Assembly: GCA_020636955.1 (NCBI GenBank)
Contig: JACJWY010000013.1
Location: forward strand, 1 to 64,000
Length of the DNA stretch: 64,000 bases
DNA from: Thermoleophilales bacterium
GTDB lineage: Bacteria > Actinomycetota > Thermoleophilia > Solirubrobacterales > 70-9
Direction of reading: 5' to 3'
The translations under genes were made by a program, and so were the position numbers. Below, piece after piece: positions 23,538 through 31,792 of this stretch. The notes beneath the pieces are model-generated. The model was not told the origin of the DNA and searched no databases. It saw only the letters and a list, made by a program, of their open reading frames with translations. Numbering within the stretch: the stretch's first letter is position 1; each line of letters opens with the position of its first letter.

Positions 23538-23634
23538 CGAATCGACGCCGGAACGATCGCAGGTCCAAGACCTTTGCCGCCGCGCCGTGTTCAAAAGGTT
23601 ACTTGCCTACCCCTCGAAGGAGTACAACCCCCAA

Positions 23635-24537
23635 ATGACGACCGTCGCCGCACGCACCCAGCCCCGTTTCAACCGCATTCACGGGTTGGTGATGCTGCTG
23701 GCCGCCGTCCTCCTGGGGCTGGCCCTGGCTGCTCCTCACGCCGAGGCGGCCGGCAAACAGAGAGTTGTTGCGATCAGTCCCTTCGCGGCTTCGGCCATGA
23801 TCAAGATGGGTGTCAAGCCGATCGCAATTGGCCAGACGATCGGTGGCTCCCGCCGGCTCGACCCCCGGCTTCGGAACGTCAAGACTCTGAAGCTCAGCCA
23901 CCCGAACGGTCCCAACCTCGAGGTGATGGCAAAGATCAAGCCGGACCTGGTCTTCAGCTCCACTCGCTGGTCAAAGGGCACCTCGGCGATGAAGCGGCTC
24001 GGCATCCGGGTCGTCTACGCCGACCCGACCGGACTCGGGCAGGTGTATCCGACGATCAGGAAAATCGGCCGCAAGATCGGCCGGAGCGCGCAGGCCGGGC
24101 GTCTGATCGCTTCGATGAAGAAGCGGGTCAACCGGGCCACAAAGCCGACCACGAAGCATCCGAAGATTCTGGTGGTGCTCGGCATCGGGACCACCGCGAT
24201 GGCCTTCCTCAAGAACTCCTGGGGCGGCCAGCTGGTGCGTGCGGCCGGAGGCAACCTGGTCACCGGCGGTGCCACCAACAGCGGGGGCTTCGCCCGGCTT
24301 TCCGACGAAGTCGTGGTGGCCCAGAACCCGGACATCATCGTCGTGGTTCCACATGGCAACAGTGACGACATCGGCCAGGTCGCCGATTACATCGAAAACA
24401 ACGAGGCCTGGCAGACCACCAATGCGGTCAAGAACGGGAAGGTCTTCGTCTCTGTCGACAACGAACTTCTCCAGGCCGGAACCGACGTCGGGCAGATCAT
24501 TGGCAAGATCCGGTCGAAGTGGTTGAAGAACTGGTGA
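23635..24537 (+). CDS. Haem/siderophore ABC transporter substrate-binding protein
   Basis: A 300-residue exported binding protein of the class III (TroA/BtuF-like) type. Seen: a signal peptide (GLVMLLAAVLLGLALAAPHAEA), then RVVAISPFAASAMIKMGVKPIAIGQT at the start of lobe 1. KIKPDLVFSST follows, then RIGRKIGR in the long linker helix, and VAQNPDIIVVVPHG in lobe 2. GAAGGAG lies 12 bases before the ATG. No lipobox cysteine is present, unlike most Gram-positive homologues. It is the first gene of an operon with permease, ATPase and HtaA proteins, which points to haem as ligand (HmuT-like). A longer upstream frame is rejected since it covers the promoter. Confidence 0.88.
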   Translation: MTTVAARTQPRFNRIHGLVMLLAAVLLGLALAAPHAEAAGKQRVVAISPFAASAMIKMGVKPIAIGQTIGGSRRLDPRLRNVKTLKLSHPNGPNLEVMAKIKPDLVFSSTRWSKGTSAMKRLGIRVVYADPTGLGQVYPTIRKIGRKIGRSAQAGRLIASMKKRVNRATKPTTKHPKILVVLGIGTTAMAFLKNSWGGQLVRAAGGNLVTGGATNSGGFARLSDEVVVAQNPDIIVVVPHGNSDDIGQVADYIENNEAWQTTNAVKNGKVFVSVDNELLQAGTDVGQIIGKIRSKWLKNW

Positions 24538-24543
24538 CCGAGC

Positions 24544-24557
24544 GGGCCTTCGGGCCC
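24544..24557 (+). other. Intercistronic UUCG hairpin
   Basis: GGGCC-TTCG-GGCCC forms a stable tetraloop hairpin seven bases after the binding-protein stop and before the permease. It may stabilise the upstream mRNA end or attenuate downstream genes, raising binding-protein level over permease. Confidence 0.5.
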
Positions 24558-24612
24558 TGACCCTGACTTCCGGGGGAGTGAACTGACCTCAGTCAGGCCG
24601 ATAGCCGTCGCC

Positions 24613-25572
24613 GTGGGGATGCTCTTCGCCCTGGTAGCGGCCGCCTGCGCCTCGCTGGCTTTCGGCGCGGTTCACATTCCGCTCGGCGAAGTGCTCGACA
24701 CCCTGTTCGGTCGACAGGTTCCCGAAACCAGCAAGCAGATCATCGAGGTGCTGCGCCTGCCGCGGACGGTCGAGGCGATCGTGGTCGGGGCCGCACTCGG
24801 TGTTGCCGGCGCCTGCCTCCAGGGCGCGCTCAACAATCCGCTCGCTTCGCCGGATGTGATCGGTGTGACCGGCGGAGCCGGTTTTGGGGCGATGCTGGTG
24901 ATCTTGCTCAGTCCGGCCAGCGTCGCGCTGCTTCCGCTCAGCGCTCTCGCCTTCGGACTGCTCGCCGCACTCCTGGTCTTTCTGATCGGCTTCACCGGCA
25001 GAGGCGGCGGCAACATCACCCGGATCATCCTGGCCGGCATCGCAATCGCCGCCCTTTTCTCGGCCGCCACGGCGGGACTGATGTCTGTCTATCCGGACCG
25101 GGTCCCGAATGCGGTCTTCTTCCTGGTCGGCGGGCTCACCTCCACCGGCTGGGACAACCTAGAGACGATCTGGCCCTACTTCGCGGTCGGCTTCGTGCTG
25201 GCCGCCTTCATGATCCGGCCTCTGGACCGGCTGATGCTGGGCGACGACGTCGCCGCCTCGGTCGGCTCCCGGCCCCGGCTGATCCGGCTCACCGCTGCCC
25301 TCGCCGCGGCCATTCTCGCCTCGGCCGCCGCCGCGATCGCCGGGTTGCTCGCCTTCCTTGGTCTGTTGATTCCGCATCTGGTCCGACTGCTCGGCGGCAC
25401 CAACAACCACTCATACGTGATGCCGGTATCGGCTCTGGCCGGCGCCGCGCTCCTGACTGCTGCAGACACCCTGGCCCGTACGATTGCCTCGCCGGTCGAG
25501 ATGCCGGTCGGTCCCTTCCTGGTCTTGCTCGGCGTGCCCCTGTTCCTCTGGCTGCTCAGGAAGGCTGTCTGA
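24613..25572 (+). CDS. Haem/iron ABC transporter permease (FecCD/BtuC family)
   Basis: A ~319-residue permease of the iron-siderophore/haem/B12 family with about nine or ten helices. Seen: LRLPRTVEAIVVGAALGVAGACLQGALNNPLASPDVIGVTGGAGFGA, the family block with the conserved Arg-Pro-Arg/Leu-Pro-Arg start and the Asn-Pro-Leu-Ala-x-Pro motif. GLLAFLGLLIPHLVRLLGG, the cytoplasmic coupling-helix region, comes near the end. The start is uncertain: GTG at 24613 has no ribosome site, while an in-frame CTG at 24583 lies four bases after GGGGGAG and would add ten residues. The stop overlaps the ATG of the ATPase gene (TGATG), so the two are translated together. Confidence 0.93.
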   Translation: MGMLFALVAAACASLAFGAVHIPLGEVLDTLFGRQVPETSKQIIEVLRLPRTVEAIVVGAALGVAGACLQGALNNPLASPDVIGVTGGAGFGAMLVILLSPASVALLPLSALAFGLLAALLVFLIGFTGRGGGNITRIILAGIAIAALFSAATAGLMSVYPDRVPNAVFFLVGGLTSTGWDNLETIWPYFAVGFVLAAFMIRPLDRLMLGDDVAASVGSRPRLIRLTAALAAAILASAAAAIAGLLAFLGLLIPHLVRLLGGTNNHSYVMPVSALAGAALLTAADTLARTIASPVEMPVGPFLVLLGVPLFLWLLRKAV

Positions 25573-26390
25573 TGGCCTTCGGTCGTGGCAAGGTCGAACT
25601 GGATGATCGGGCGCCATTGCTTGAGGCCGACCGGGTCGAGGTGAGGATTGGCAAGGAGCGGATCCTCGAATCTGCCAGTCTGACTCTGAACAAAGGCGAG
25701 CTGGTTGCCGTGGTGGGCCCGAACGGGGCCGGCAAGTCCACTTTCGCCCGGGCCTTCTGTGGCCTCAGACGACCGCAGGGGGGAGCTGTTCGCTGGATGG
25801 GCGCGGACCTGACCGAGCTTCACGGCCGAAGGCTGGCCGACGTGCGGGCCTACGTTCCCCAGCGAGCCCAGGTGCCGACCGGGGTCACAGTCAGGGACGC
25901 GGTGAACATCGGCCGCTCCACCCATCTCAAGCCGCTACAGGGACTTTCGGCCGGAGACCGCGACGCGGTTGCCGATTCGATCGCCCGGGCCCGGATGGAA
26001 GGTTTCGAGGAGCGTGACCTCAGCACCCTCTCCGGCGGGGAGATGCAGCGGGTCCAGATCGCGATCGCCCTGGCCCAGGGCGCGCCGGTTCTGGTCGCCG
26101 ACGAACCGACCGCTCAGCTCGACCTCGGTGCGACCGCCGCGATCTCGAAGATGCTGCGCGAGCTGGTCGGGGAGGGGATGGGGGTGGTGTTGATCGTCCA
26201 CGACCTCGCCCTGGCCGCGGCGATTGCCGACCAGGTGGTCGTGATGAGTTCCGGACGGACAATCGCAACCGGGACCCCCGAAGCGGTGTTAACGAGTCAG
26301 TTGATCAGCGACGTGTGGGGTGTCGAGGCGGAACTCGTACAGCGAGAAGGCCGCTCGGCCCTCCATGTGGAGTGGCTCGACCGCCATTAG
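25572..26390 (+). CDS. Haem/iron ABC transporter ATPase
   Basis: A 272-residue ABC ATPase that drives the adjoining permease. Seen: Walker A GPNGAGKST (about residue 50), Q-loop VPQRAQVP, signature LSGGEMQRVQIA, Walker B VLVADEPTAQLD, and H-loop LIVHDLALA. It groups by motif and context with FepC/HmuV-type ATPases. A short N-terminal extension of about 18 residues precedes the usual start. Its stop codon is itself inside an iron-box-like repeat (26387-26400). Confidence 0.95.
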   Translation: MAFGRGKVELDDRAPLLEADRVEVRIGKERILESASLTLNKGELVAVVGPNGAGKSTFARAFCGLRRPQGGAVRWMGADLTELHGRRLADVRAYVPQRAQVPTGVTVRDAVNIGRSTHLKPLQGLSAGDRDAVADSIARARMEGFEERDLSTLSGGEMQRVQIAIALAQGAPVLVADEPTAQLDLGATAAISKMLRELVGEGMGVVLIVHDLALAAAIADQVVVMSSGRTIATGTPEAVLTSQLISDVWGVEAELVQREGRSALHVEWLDRH

Positions 26391-26439
26391 GCCCTCCTAA
26401 TCCCAATCGTGTTAGTGTGGATTTCTAAGGCAGACCTAA
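26387..26439 (+). promoter_or_regulatory. Two IdeR/DtxR-like iron boxes
   Basis: TTAGGCCCTCCTAA (26387-26400) and TAAGGCAGACCTAA (26426-26439) each match 11 of 14 positions of TTAGGCTAACCTAA, the inner part of the IdeR/DtxR operator. They lie 39 bases apart, ahead of the first HtaA-type gene. This suggests an internal iron-controlled promoter for the haem-binding surface proteins. Confidence 0.6.
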
Positions 26440-26487
26440 CTTCGCATTTTCACCTCTCAGACCACGTTTCAAGGAGATCTTTCACAC

Positions 26488-28437
26488 ATGAGTTCGTCCC
26501 TTCCCGCCCGCCGCGGCTTCAAGGCAGCCCTCACTGTTCTTGCCGCAGCGGTTCTCTTGCTCGTCGCCCTCCACCCGGGGTCTGCCCAGGCGGCGCCGCT
26601 CACCTCGGGCAAAGTTGTCCTCAACATCACCTCCGGCAAGGCCGGAAAGGTTGGGGCGGTCAAGCCGGCCAAGGTCGCCAAGCGCTTCGGCAAGAAGGGG
26701 GCGAAGGTCACCTCGGCCGCGAAGAACGGCTTCTTTGGCAGCAAGGTCAAGGCCGGCGTTGAAGCCGGTGGCGGCCTCCGCTTTGCCAAGGGCAAACGCA
26801 AGGTCAACGTCACCGGTCTCGGTATTTCAATTTTCGGCAAGCAGACCGCAATTCGAGGCAAGCTCCGCGGCAAGACGATCAAGGTCTTCAATGTCACCGG
26901 CAAGTCGACCGTGAACAAGTCTGCCGGTACCGCCAAGCTGACCGGAGCCAGGCTGGCCCTGACCAATCAGGCGGCAGCCCGGATCCGCAAGGCCCTCAAG
27001 TTGAAGAAGGCCCCCAAGGGCAAGCTCGGCACCGTCTCCGTCAACTTCAAGCTGAGCGAGAAGCCTCCGGTCGATCCCTGCGTCGAGAATCCCGACGCCG
27101 AGGGCTGCCCGGTAACCGACCCCTACCTCGAGCAATGCGACGTCGCTGCCACGAGCAAGGTGACCGGTAGCCTGCCCGCCGCGGCTGCTCTGCCGACCCT
27201 GAGCAACCCGGAGTCGATCAGTGGCCTGTCCAGCATGAGCTGGGGGTTCAAGTCGAGCTTCCGCAGTTACGTGATCTTCGGCGCCCAGGGCAGCATGCAT
27301 GGTCTGGACGGCGCGACTACGGTCGGCGGGCCTCCGGTCATCTCCGGCTTTGACTTCCCGGTCGAAAGCGCCGAGTACAGCGACAACGGCACCGGCACGC
27401 TGGATGACGACCAGGCAGTGGTCGAGACCAGCGGCACGGCCGTGTTCTGCGCGACCGCGCACAGCTTCCGGGTCGCGATCTCCGATCCCACCTTCGTGAT
27501 CGACGGAGACGATTCCCGGATCATCGCCACGGTTGACACCAACCTGACCGGCGTCTGGACCCAGCCGCAACGGATCGACCTCGCCAATCTGGATCTTGGC
27601 GAGATCAACCAGACCGCGGCTACCGAGGGCACAACTATCGACTGGGGCGAGATCAGCGCCTCCTTCACCCAGGCCGGCGCGGACGCCATCTGTGGCACTG
27701 GCGAACAGGTCGCCTGCGACTACACGGAGGGCACCGAACTGGACCCTGTCGCTCTCTCGATCAACACGGCCAACGCCCTGCCGGTCGATCAGTACAACTC
27801 CGAATGTTCGGTCCCGGTGGCAAGTGTGGCCAGCAACTCCTGGCCGGTTGCCTCGGAACTGCCGACCCTTTCGGGTGCGGTCGCCGCGACCAGCGATCCG
27901 ATTGGCTGGGGCTTCAAGAGTTCATTCCGGAACTACCTCCAGTTCGCGCCACCGGCTGGTTCATTCCAGCCGTTCGATGGTGCCTCGGTCATCAGCAACC
28001 CGAGCCCGCCAAATGTGCCGCTCGGATTCTCCTATCCGGTTTCCGACGCCGAGTATGCGGCCAACACGGCGGCCACGGATGACGATCAGGCAATCGTCAA
28101 CGGAACCGGAACTGGCCTGTACTGCAAGTCCGGCCATTTCTTCTGGCTTTCGATCTCGGACCCGACCATCGTGATCGACGGTGATCACTCGCGGCTCGTG
28201 GCGACAGTCAGCCAGAACACGAACGGCGGCGCCGACCCGGCCGGTCCCTGGCAGACCTCCCAAAGGATCGACCTGGCCGACCTCGACCTCAGCGGAGTGA
28301 CTCCGACCTACGGTTCGGGCACAGTCACATGGGCTTCCATCCCGGCGACGGTGAGTGAAGAAGCCGGGACGATCGCCGGCAGCTACACGCCGGGGACGGC
28401 ACTCGACCCGATTACAGTCTCGCTGGAGACCGAGTAA
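26488..28437 (+). CDS. Secreted protein with HtaA haem-binding domains
   Basis: A 649-residue exported protein with three parts. After a signal peptide (ending AQA-AP) comes a Lys-rich region (~30-195). Then two related HtaA-like domains follow, each with a WGFKSSFR-aromatic phrase (MSWGFKSSFRSYVIFG and IGWGFKSSFRNYLQFA). Later in each come DDDQAVV/DDDQAIV, FCATAHSF/YCKSGHFF and ISDPTFVIDGDDSR/ISDPTIVIDGDHSR. In corynebacterial HtaA, a conserved Tyr and His bind haem; both residue types sit at matching places here. AAGGAG lies 11 bases before ATG. No C-terminal membrane anchor is visible, so the protein may be released or held by the Lys-rich part. It probably captures haem and passes it to the transporter encoded upstream. 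Confidence 0.85.
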   Translation: MSSSLPARRGFKAALTVLAAAVLLLVALHPGSAQAAPLTSGKVVLNITSGKAGKVGAVKPAKVAKRFGKKGAKVTSAAKNGFFGSKVKAGVEAGGGLRFAKGKRKVNVTGLGISIFGKQTAIRGKLRGKTIKVFNVTGKSTVNKSAGTAKLTGARLALTNQAAARIRKALKLKKAPKGKLGTVSVNFKLSEKPPVDPCVENPDAEGCPVTDPYLEQCDVAATSKVTGSLPAAAALPTLSNPESISGLSSMSWGFKSSFRSYVIFGAQGSMHGLDGATTVGGPPVISGFDFPVESAEYSDNGTGTLDDDQAVVETSGTAVFCATAHSFRVAISDPTFVIDGDDSRIIATVDTNLTGVWTQPQRIDLANLDLGEINQTAATEGTTIDWGEISASFTQAGADAICGTGEQVACDYTEGTELDPVALSINTANALPVDQYNSECSVPVASVASNSWPVASELPTLSGAVAATSDPIGWGFKSSFRNYLQFAPPAGSFQPFDGASVISNPSPPNVPLGFSYPVSDAEYAANTAATDDDQAIVNGTGTGLYCKSGHFFWLSISDPTIVIDGDHSRLVATVSQNTNGGADPAGPWQTSQRIDLADLDLSGVTPTYGSGTVTWASIPATVSEEAGTIAGSYTPGTALDPITVSLETE

Positions 28438-28446
28438 GGGGCTCGG

Positions 28447-29763
28447 CTGAGGCACCAGGCCTCATATTCCGCCGGTAATCCGGTAACGACGAGGGCGACC
28501 CTTTACGGGTTCGCCCTCGTCGCGGTTCTGCTTGCCATTTTCGTGGCGGCCGGAACCGGTGCGGACCCGGCCAGGGCAGCGACGCTGGAAGCCTGCGAAG
28601 CGACCCAGCCGACCGGGCCCGTCGTCGAACTCGATGGTGACCTCACCCTGAACCCGGTCCGCGCGACCCGCAAGGCCTGGAAACGGAGCGGGGTGAGGCA
28701 GCGGCTGGTCAAGCCGGCCAGCGGGTTCACGGGCCGGCCGACCTTCCCCGTCAAGTCGGTCCGATATGGCGAACCGGCCGCGGTCACGCTCAAGGGAGGA
28801 ACCAGGCTTCTCGGCAAGGGCCGCAAACTGGCGGTCAGCAAGCTCAAGGTTCTTTCCGCGCCCGGAAAGCCCGCCTGGCTGAAGGCGAAGATCGGCGGCA
28901 GGACCATTTCCTTCCTGAAGATCACTGGAGGCAAGCGAAAGTACAACGCCGGCAAGGGAACCCTGACCCGCACCGGAACCGCCCGCCTCGTCCGGCCCGC
29001 CGCGAACCTGATCAACCGCAAGCTCGGACTGAAGGGCGGCAGGAAGCTGCGGGCCGGAACGGTCTGGGGCAGCTTCAACCTCTACTCGCTTTACAAGGTG
29101 ACCCCGGTCAACGATCCGACCGGAGAAGTACCTGATATTCCACCGGTCAAGACCCGACCCGGAGATGCGGTCACCATCTCTTCCGCCGCAACGATCAAGT
29201 GGTACGTCCGCGAAAGCTTCATCAACTACGTCGCCAGCGGTGAAGGAACCAGGGTGGAAAACGGCGCCACCGCCGACCCGGCCAGCGGTTCCTACAACCT
29301 CGTCTACTCGTTCAACTTCCCCTTCGCCTCCGGCTGGACCGTGCCGGAGTCCGGTGGAGGCACGGAGAACACATTGATCAAGGGCAGCGGCCTGGTCGGT
29401 TTCCGCTATTGCCAGAACACGATCAACTTCACCGCCGCCAACCCGGAAGTCGAAATCGACGGTGACGACAACTCCCGACTGATCTTCGAAGTCAACGGCA
29501 CCGACGGAACGCCCTTCCCCGACCAGCGGGCGGTGATGGTAAAGCTGATTCCCAGCCGGGCCCAATCCGACTCGGTTGTCGACAATGGCAACGGAACCAG
29601 CACCCGCAAGTATGTGAAGATTCCCGGTTACGTGCCTGCCGAGGGAACCGGTATTTTCGCCGGCTTCTACCCGGCCTTCAGCCCCGACTTTGACGGCCAG
29701 CCCCAGGACGAACGTCCCGACCGGTTCGGTTACTTCACGATCTCCTACACCTTCCCCAACTGA
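28447..29763 (+). CDS. HtaA-like secreted haem-binding protein, CTG start
   Basis: A ~438-residue exported protein. The preceding gene's stop is in the same frame, and no ATG, GTG or TTG lies between it and the signal-peptide core; the first GTG (28543) would cut that core. CTG at 28447, with AAGGGG five bases upstream, gives a complete signal peptide (TLYGFALVAVLLAIFVAA, cleavage after ARA). A Lys-rich N-terminal region (RTISFLKITGGKRKYNAGKG) resembles that of the upstream protein. One HtaA-like domain follows: IKWYVRESFINYVASGEG, then FRYCQNTINF and VEIDGDDNSRLIFEV. Probable surface haem carrier. It lies nine bases after the larger HtaA gene and five bases before the PKD gene. Confidence 0.78.
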   Translation: MRHQASYSAGNPVTTRATLYGFALVAVLLAIFVAAGTGADPARAATLEACEATQPTGPVVELDGDLTLNPVRATRKAWKRSGVRQRLVKPASGFTGRPTFPVKSVRYGEPAAVTLKGGTRLLGKGRKLAVSKLKVLSAPGKPAWLKAKIGGRTISFLKITGGKRKYNAGKGTLTRTGTARLVRPAANLINRKLGLKGGRKLRAGTVWGSFNLYSLYKVTPVNDPTGEVPDIPPVKTRPGDAVTISSAATIKWYVRESFINYVASGEGTRVENGATADPASGSYNLVYSFNFPFASGWTVPESGGGTENTLIKGSGLVGFRYCQNTINFTAANPEVEIDGDDNSRLIFEVNGTDGTPFPDQRAVMVKLIPSRAQSDSVVDNGNGTSTRKYVKIPGYVPAEGTGIFAGFYPAFSPDFDGQPQDERPDRFGYFTISYTFPN

Positions 29764-29768
29764 GACGT

Positions 29769-30971
29769 ATGACCCATCCGGCAACCAAACGGCGTCTGCT
29801 CACCTTCGGGTCCGCCCTGGCGTTGCTGTCGCTGCTTTTGATCGCTTTCGGCCCCTCGAACCGGGCTGATGCCGCCAGCTTTCAGCCCGGGGTGGTGACC
29901 GTCACCGGCTACAACTGGTCGGTGAGCAATCCCGCGGTGAACGTCAACCTTCCCCAGGACGGCCAGAGCTCCTACACGGTCGAACAGATCCTCGAGGAAG
30001 CCCAGCCGTCGGCTGGCGGCCAGTTCGATGTGGCGACCATCCCGGGCATCTCGATCCAGAAGCCGAACGGTTCGGTGGTCAGCTGCACCGGCAACCAGGT
30101 CCGGGCGGGCAACGACGCCTGCCCGGTGTTCACGGCGACCACCACGGCTACGACGATGCAGCTCCAGGGCGGGTCGAAAGTCACCTTCGACGTCTCCACC
30201 AATGGGCCGGTGATCCGGATCGACCAGCCCAAGGACATGACGGTCACGGTGAGCCCGGCCAAGAAGACGGTTCAGACCGGCACCACGGTCAACTTCACGG
30301 CTCAGGTCTCCAACAAGGTCGGCACACTCACCTACAAATGGGACTTCGGGGACGGAACCGCCGACCGGACCACGACGTCCAACGAGGTGTCGCACAAATT
30401 CACCGGCGACAACGAGAAGTTCAGCGTCGTCCTCACGGTGACCTCGACCGCCAATCCCCGCTCCTACTACGGATCGGCCCTGATCACCGTCGGCAAGGTG
30501 AAGCAGAAGCCGGAGAAGAACGACAATTCCAAGGACAAGAACAAATCCGGCGGCAACGGGAGCGGCAGTAACGGCGGGACCGGAAACGGCTCGAACTATT
30601 ACGTCCCCGGATACACCGGTGGCTACGGTGGCTATACCGGCGGCAGCAGCACCGGCCCGTCGAGCCCGGCTCCCTCAACCGGTGACCAGAAGCCGAAGAA
30701 ACAAAAGCAGGACAAACAGCCTGCCGATGACGGTCTCCAGACGGTCAGTGGCCAGTTGATCGATCCTGCCTCGGTGGCCTCCGCCATCCCGTCGACCGGA
30801 GATCAGTCCGGCGCAACCGAGCAGGCCAACCCGGCCGACGACTCATCCGGTGGAGGGGTGCCGGGCGCCGTCAAGGCAGCCCTCGGCATCGGTGCCCTGC
30901 TCGGCCTCGGCGGGCTGGCCGAAGCCGGCGCCTTCGCCGGCGGCCTCGGACGCCTTCGTTTCCGCCCCTAG
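29769..30971 (+). CDS. Surface protein with PKD domain and C-terminal membrane helix
   Basis: A 400-residue protein, last in the haem operon. Seen: signal peptide (LALLSLLLIAFGPSNRADA), a ~150-residue N-terminal beta domain, and a PKD domain (VSNKVGTLTYKWDFGDGTADRTT...VSHKFT, residues ~160-240). A long low-complexity stretch follows: Lys-rich, then Gly/Asn/Ser/Tyr-rich, then Pro/Lys-rich. A C-terminal hydrophobic segment (AVKAALGIGALLGLGGLAEAGAFAGGL) precedes an Arg tail (RLRFRP). The likely layout is an extracellular domain on a flexible stalk anchored at the membrane. It may receive haem from the HtaA proteins, but the sequence does not prove haem binding. Confidence 0.78.
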   Translation: MTHPATKRRLLTFGSALALLSLLLIAFGPSNRADAASFQPGVVTVTGYNWSVSNPAVNVNLPQDGQSSYTVEQILEEAQPSAGGQFDVATIPGISIQKPNGSVVSCTGNQVRAGNDACPVFTATTTATTMQLQGGSKVTFDVSTNGPVIRIDQPKDMTVTVSPAKKTVQTGTTVNFTAQVSNKVGTLTYKWDFGDGTADRTTTSNEVSHKFTGDNEKFSVVLTVTSTANPRSYYGSALITVGKVKQKPEKNDNSKDKNKSGGNGSGSNGGTGNGSNYYVPGYTGGYGGYTGGSSTGPSSPAPSTGDQKPKKQKQDKQPADDGLQTVSGQLIDPASVASAIPSTGDQSGATEQANPADDSSGGGVPGAVKAALGIGALLGLGGLAEAGAFAGGLGRLRFRP

Positions 30972-31717
30972 CCGCGACTCAGGATCTGCGAACCGCCGGT
31001 GATCTTGTCCTCGCCGTCGGGCAGGCGGATCCAGGCCTTGTTGGTCCCGTCGTAGTCGGGGGCCCAGAGGATCAGGGTGGCCGAGCCGAAGTTGTTTACC
31101 TCGCAGGGCTCGCTTCCCTCTTGGTCGAGGCCGCGCCAGACTCGGATGAAAGGATTGTTCTCCCATTCTTCACCGACCGTCGAGGGCTCGCGGTGGCCGG
31201 GGTGGATCCGGGTCTCCGGGGGCAGGGTCATAAGCCGGTCCATGATCGAGCTCTTCAGTTCCGGGAAGCCGCTCTCGCCGGGGGCGACGGTGCCGCCGAC
31301 CGTGCCCTTGAAGATCACGTCTGCGGTGATCACATCGGTCCCGTTGATCAGCAGCGCCATGTGACCGTCGGAATGGCCGGGCGTCGCGATCCACTTGATG
31401 GTCAGGCCGCCGGAGATGGTCTCGTCGCCGTCTTCGACGATCTCGTCGACCTTGAAGTCGACCAGGTCCGCCGTCTTCTGGCTGGCAAGAATCGGTACCC
31501 CGTAGCGGTCGGCCACCTCACGGAGGTCGACCACGTGATCCCAGTGCTCGTGCGTCAGGAGGATGTGGGTGAGGGTGATGCCCTCGCGGTCGACCCTTTC
31601 GAGCAGCGGTTCGATCACCCCGTTGCCGTCGATCAGCACCCCGGTTCCGCCCTCACTGTCACAGACCAGATAGGAGTTGGAGAGCCACTCGAACTGTTCG
31701 ACTCGCTGGATGATCAT
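30968..31717 (-). CDS. Metallo-beta-lactamase-fold hydrolase (glyoxalase II-like)
   Basis: A 249-residue MBL-fold enzyme. Metal-binding motif THEHWDH (HxHxDH, about residue 58), second ligand His in TPGHSDGHMALL, bridging Asp in VITADVIF, and a later His in IHPGHREPST. Such proteins hydrolyse thioesters, as in glyoxalase II. It lies 75 bases downstream of a class III-type alcohol dehydrogenase on the same strand. In mycobacteria a similar pair (MscR and its neighbour) acts on S-hydroxymethyl- and S-formyl-mycothiol, so thiol-formyl hydrolysis is a reasonable guess. GAAAGG lies seven bases before the ATG. Its stop overlaps the end of the convergent PKD gene by four bases. Confidence 0.85.
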   Translation of the reverse strand: MIIQRVEQFEWLSNSYLVCDSEGGTGVLIDGNGVIEPLLERVDREGITLTHILLTHEHWDHVVDLREVADRYGVPILASQKTADLVDFKVDEIVEDGDETISGGLTIKWIATPGHSDGHMALLINGTDVITADVIFKGTVGGTVAPGESGFPELKSSIMDRLMTLPPETRIHPGHREPSTVGEEWENNPFIRVWRGLDQEGSEPCEVNNFGSATLILWAPDYDGTNKAWIRLPDGEDKITGGSQILSRG

Positions 31718-31792
31718 GGGCGGACCTTTCGGGGTTCGGGGTGGGGGTTGTGCCGGGCGGGGATTCGCGTTTGACGCTACTTGTGCCGGACG

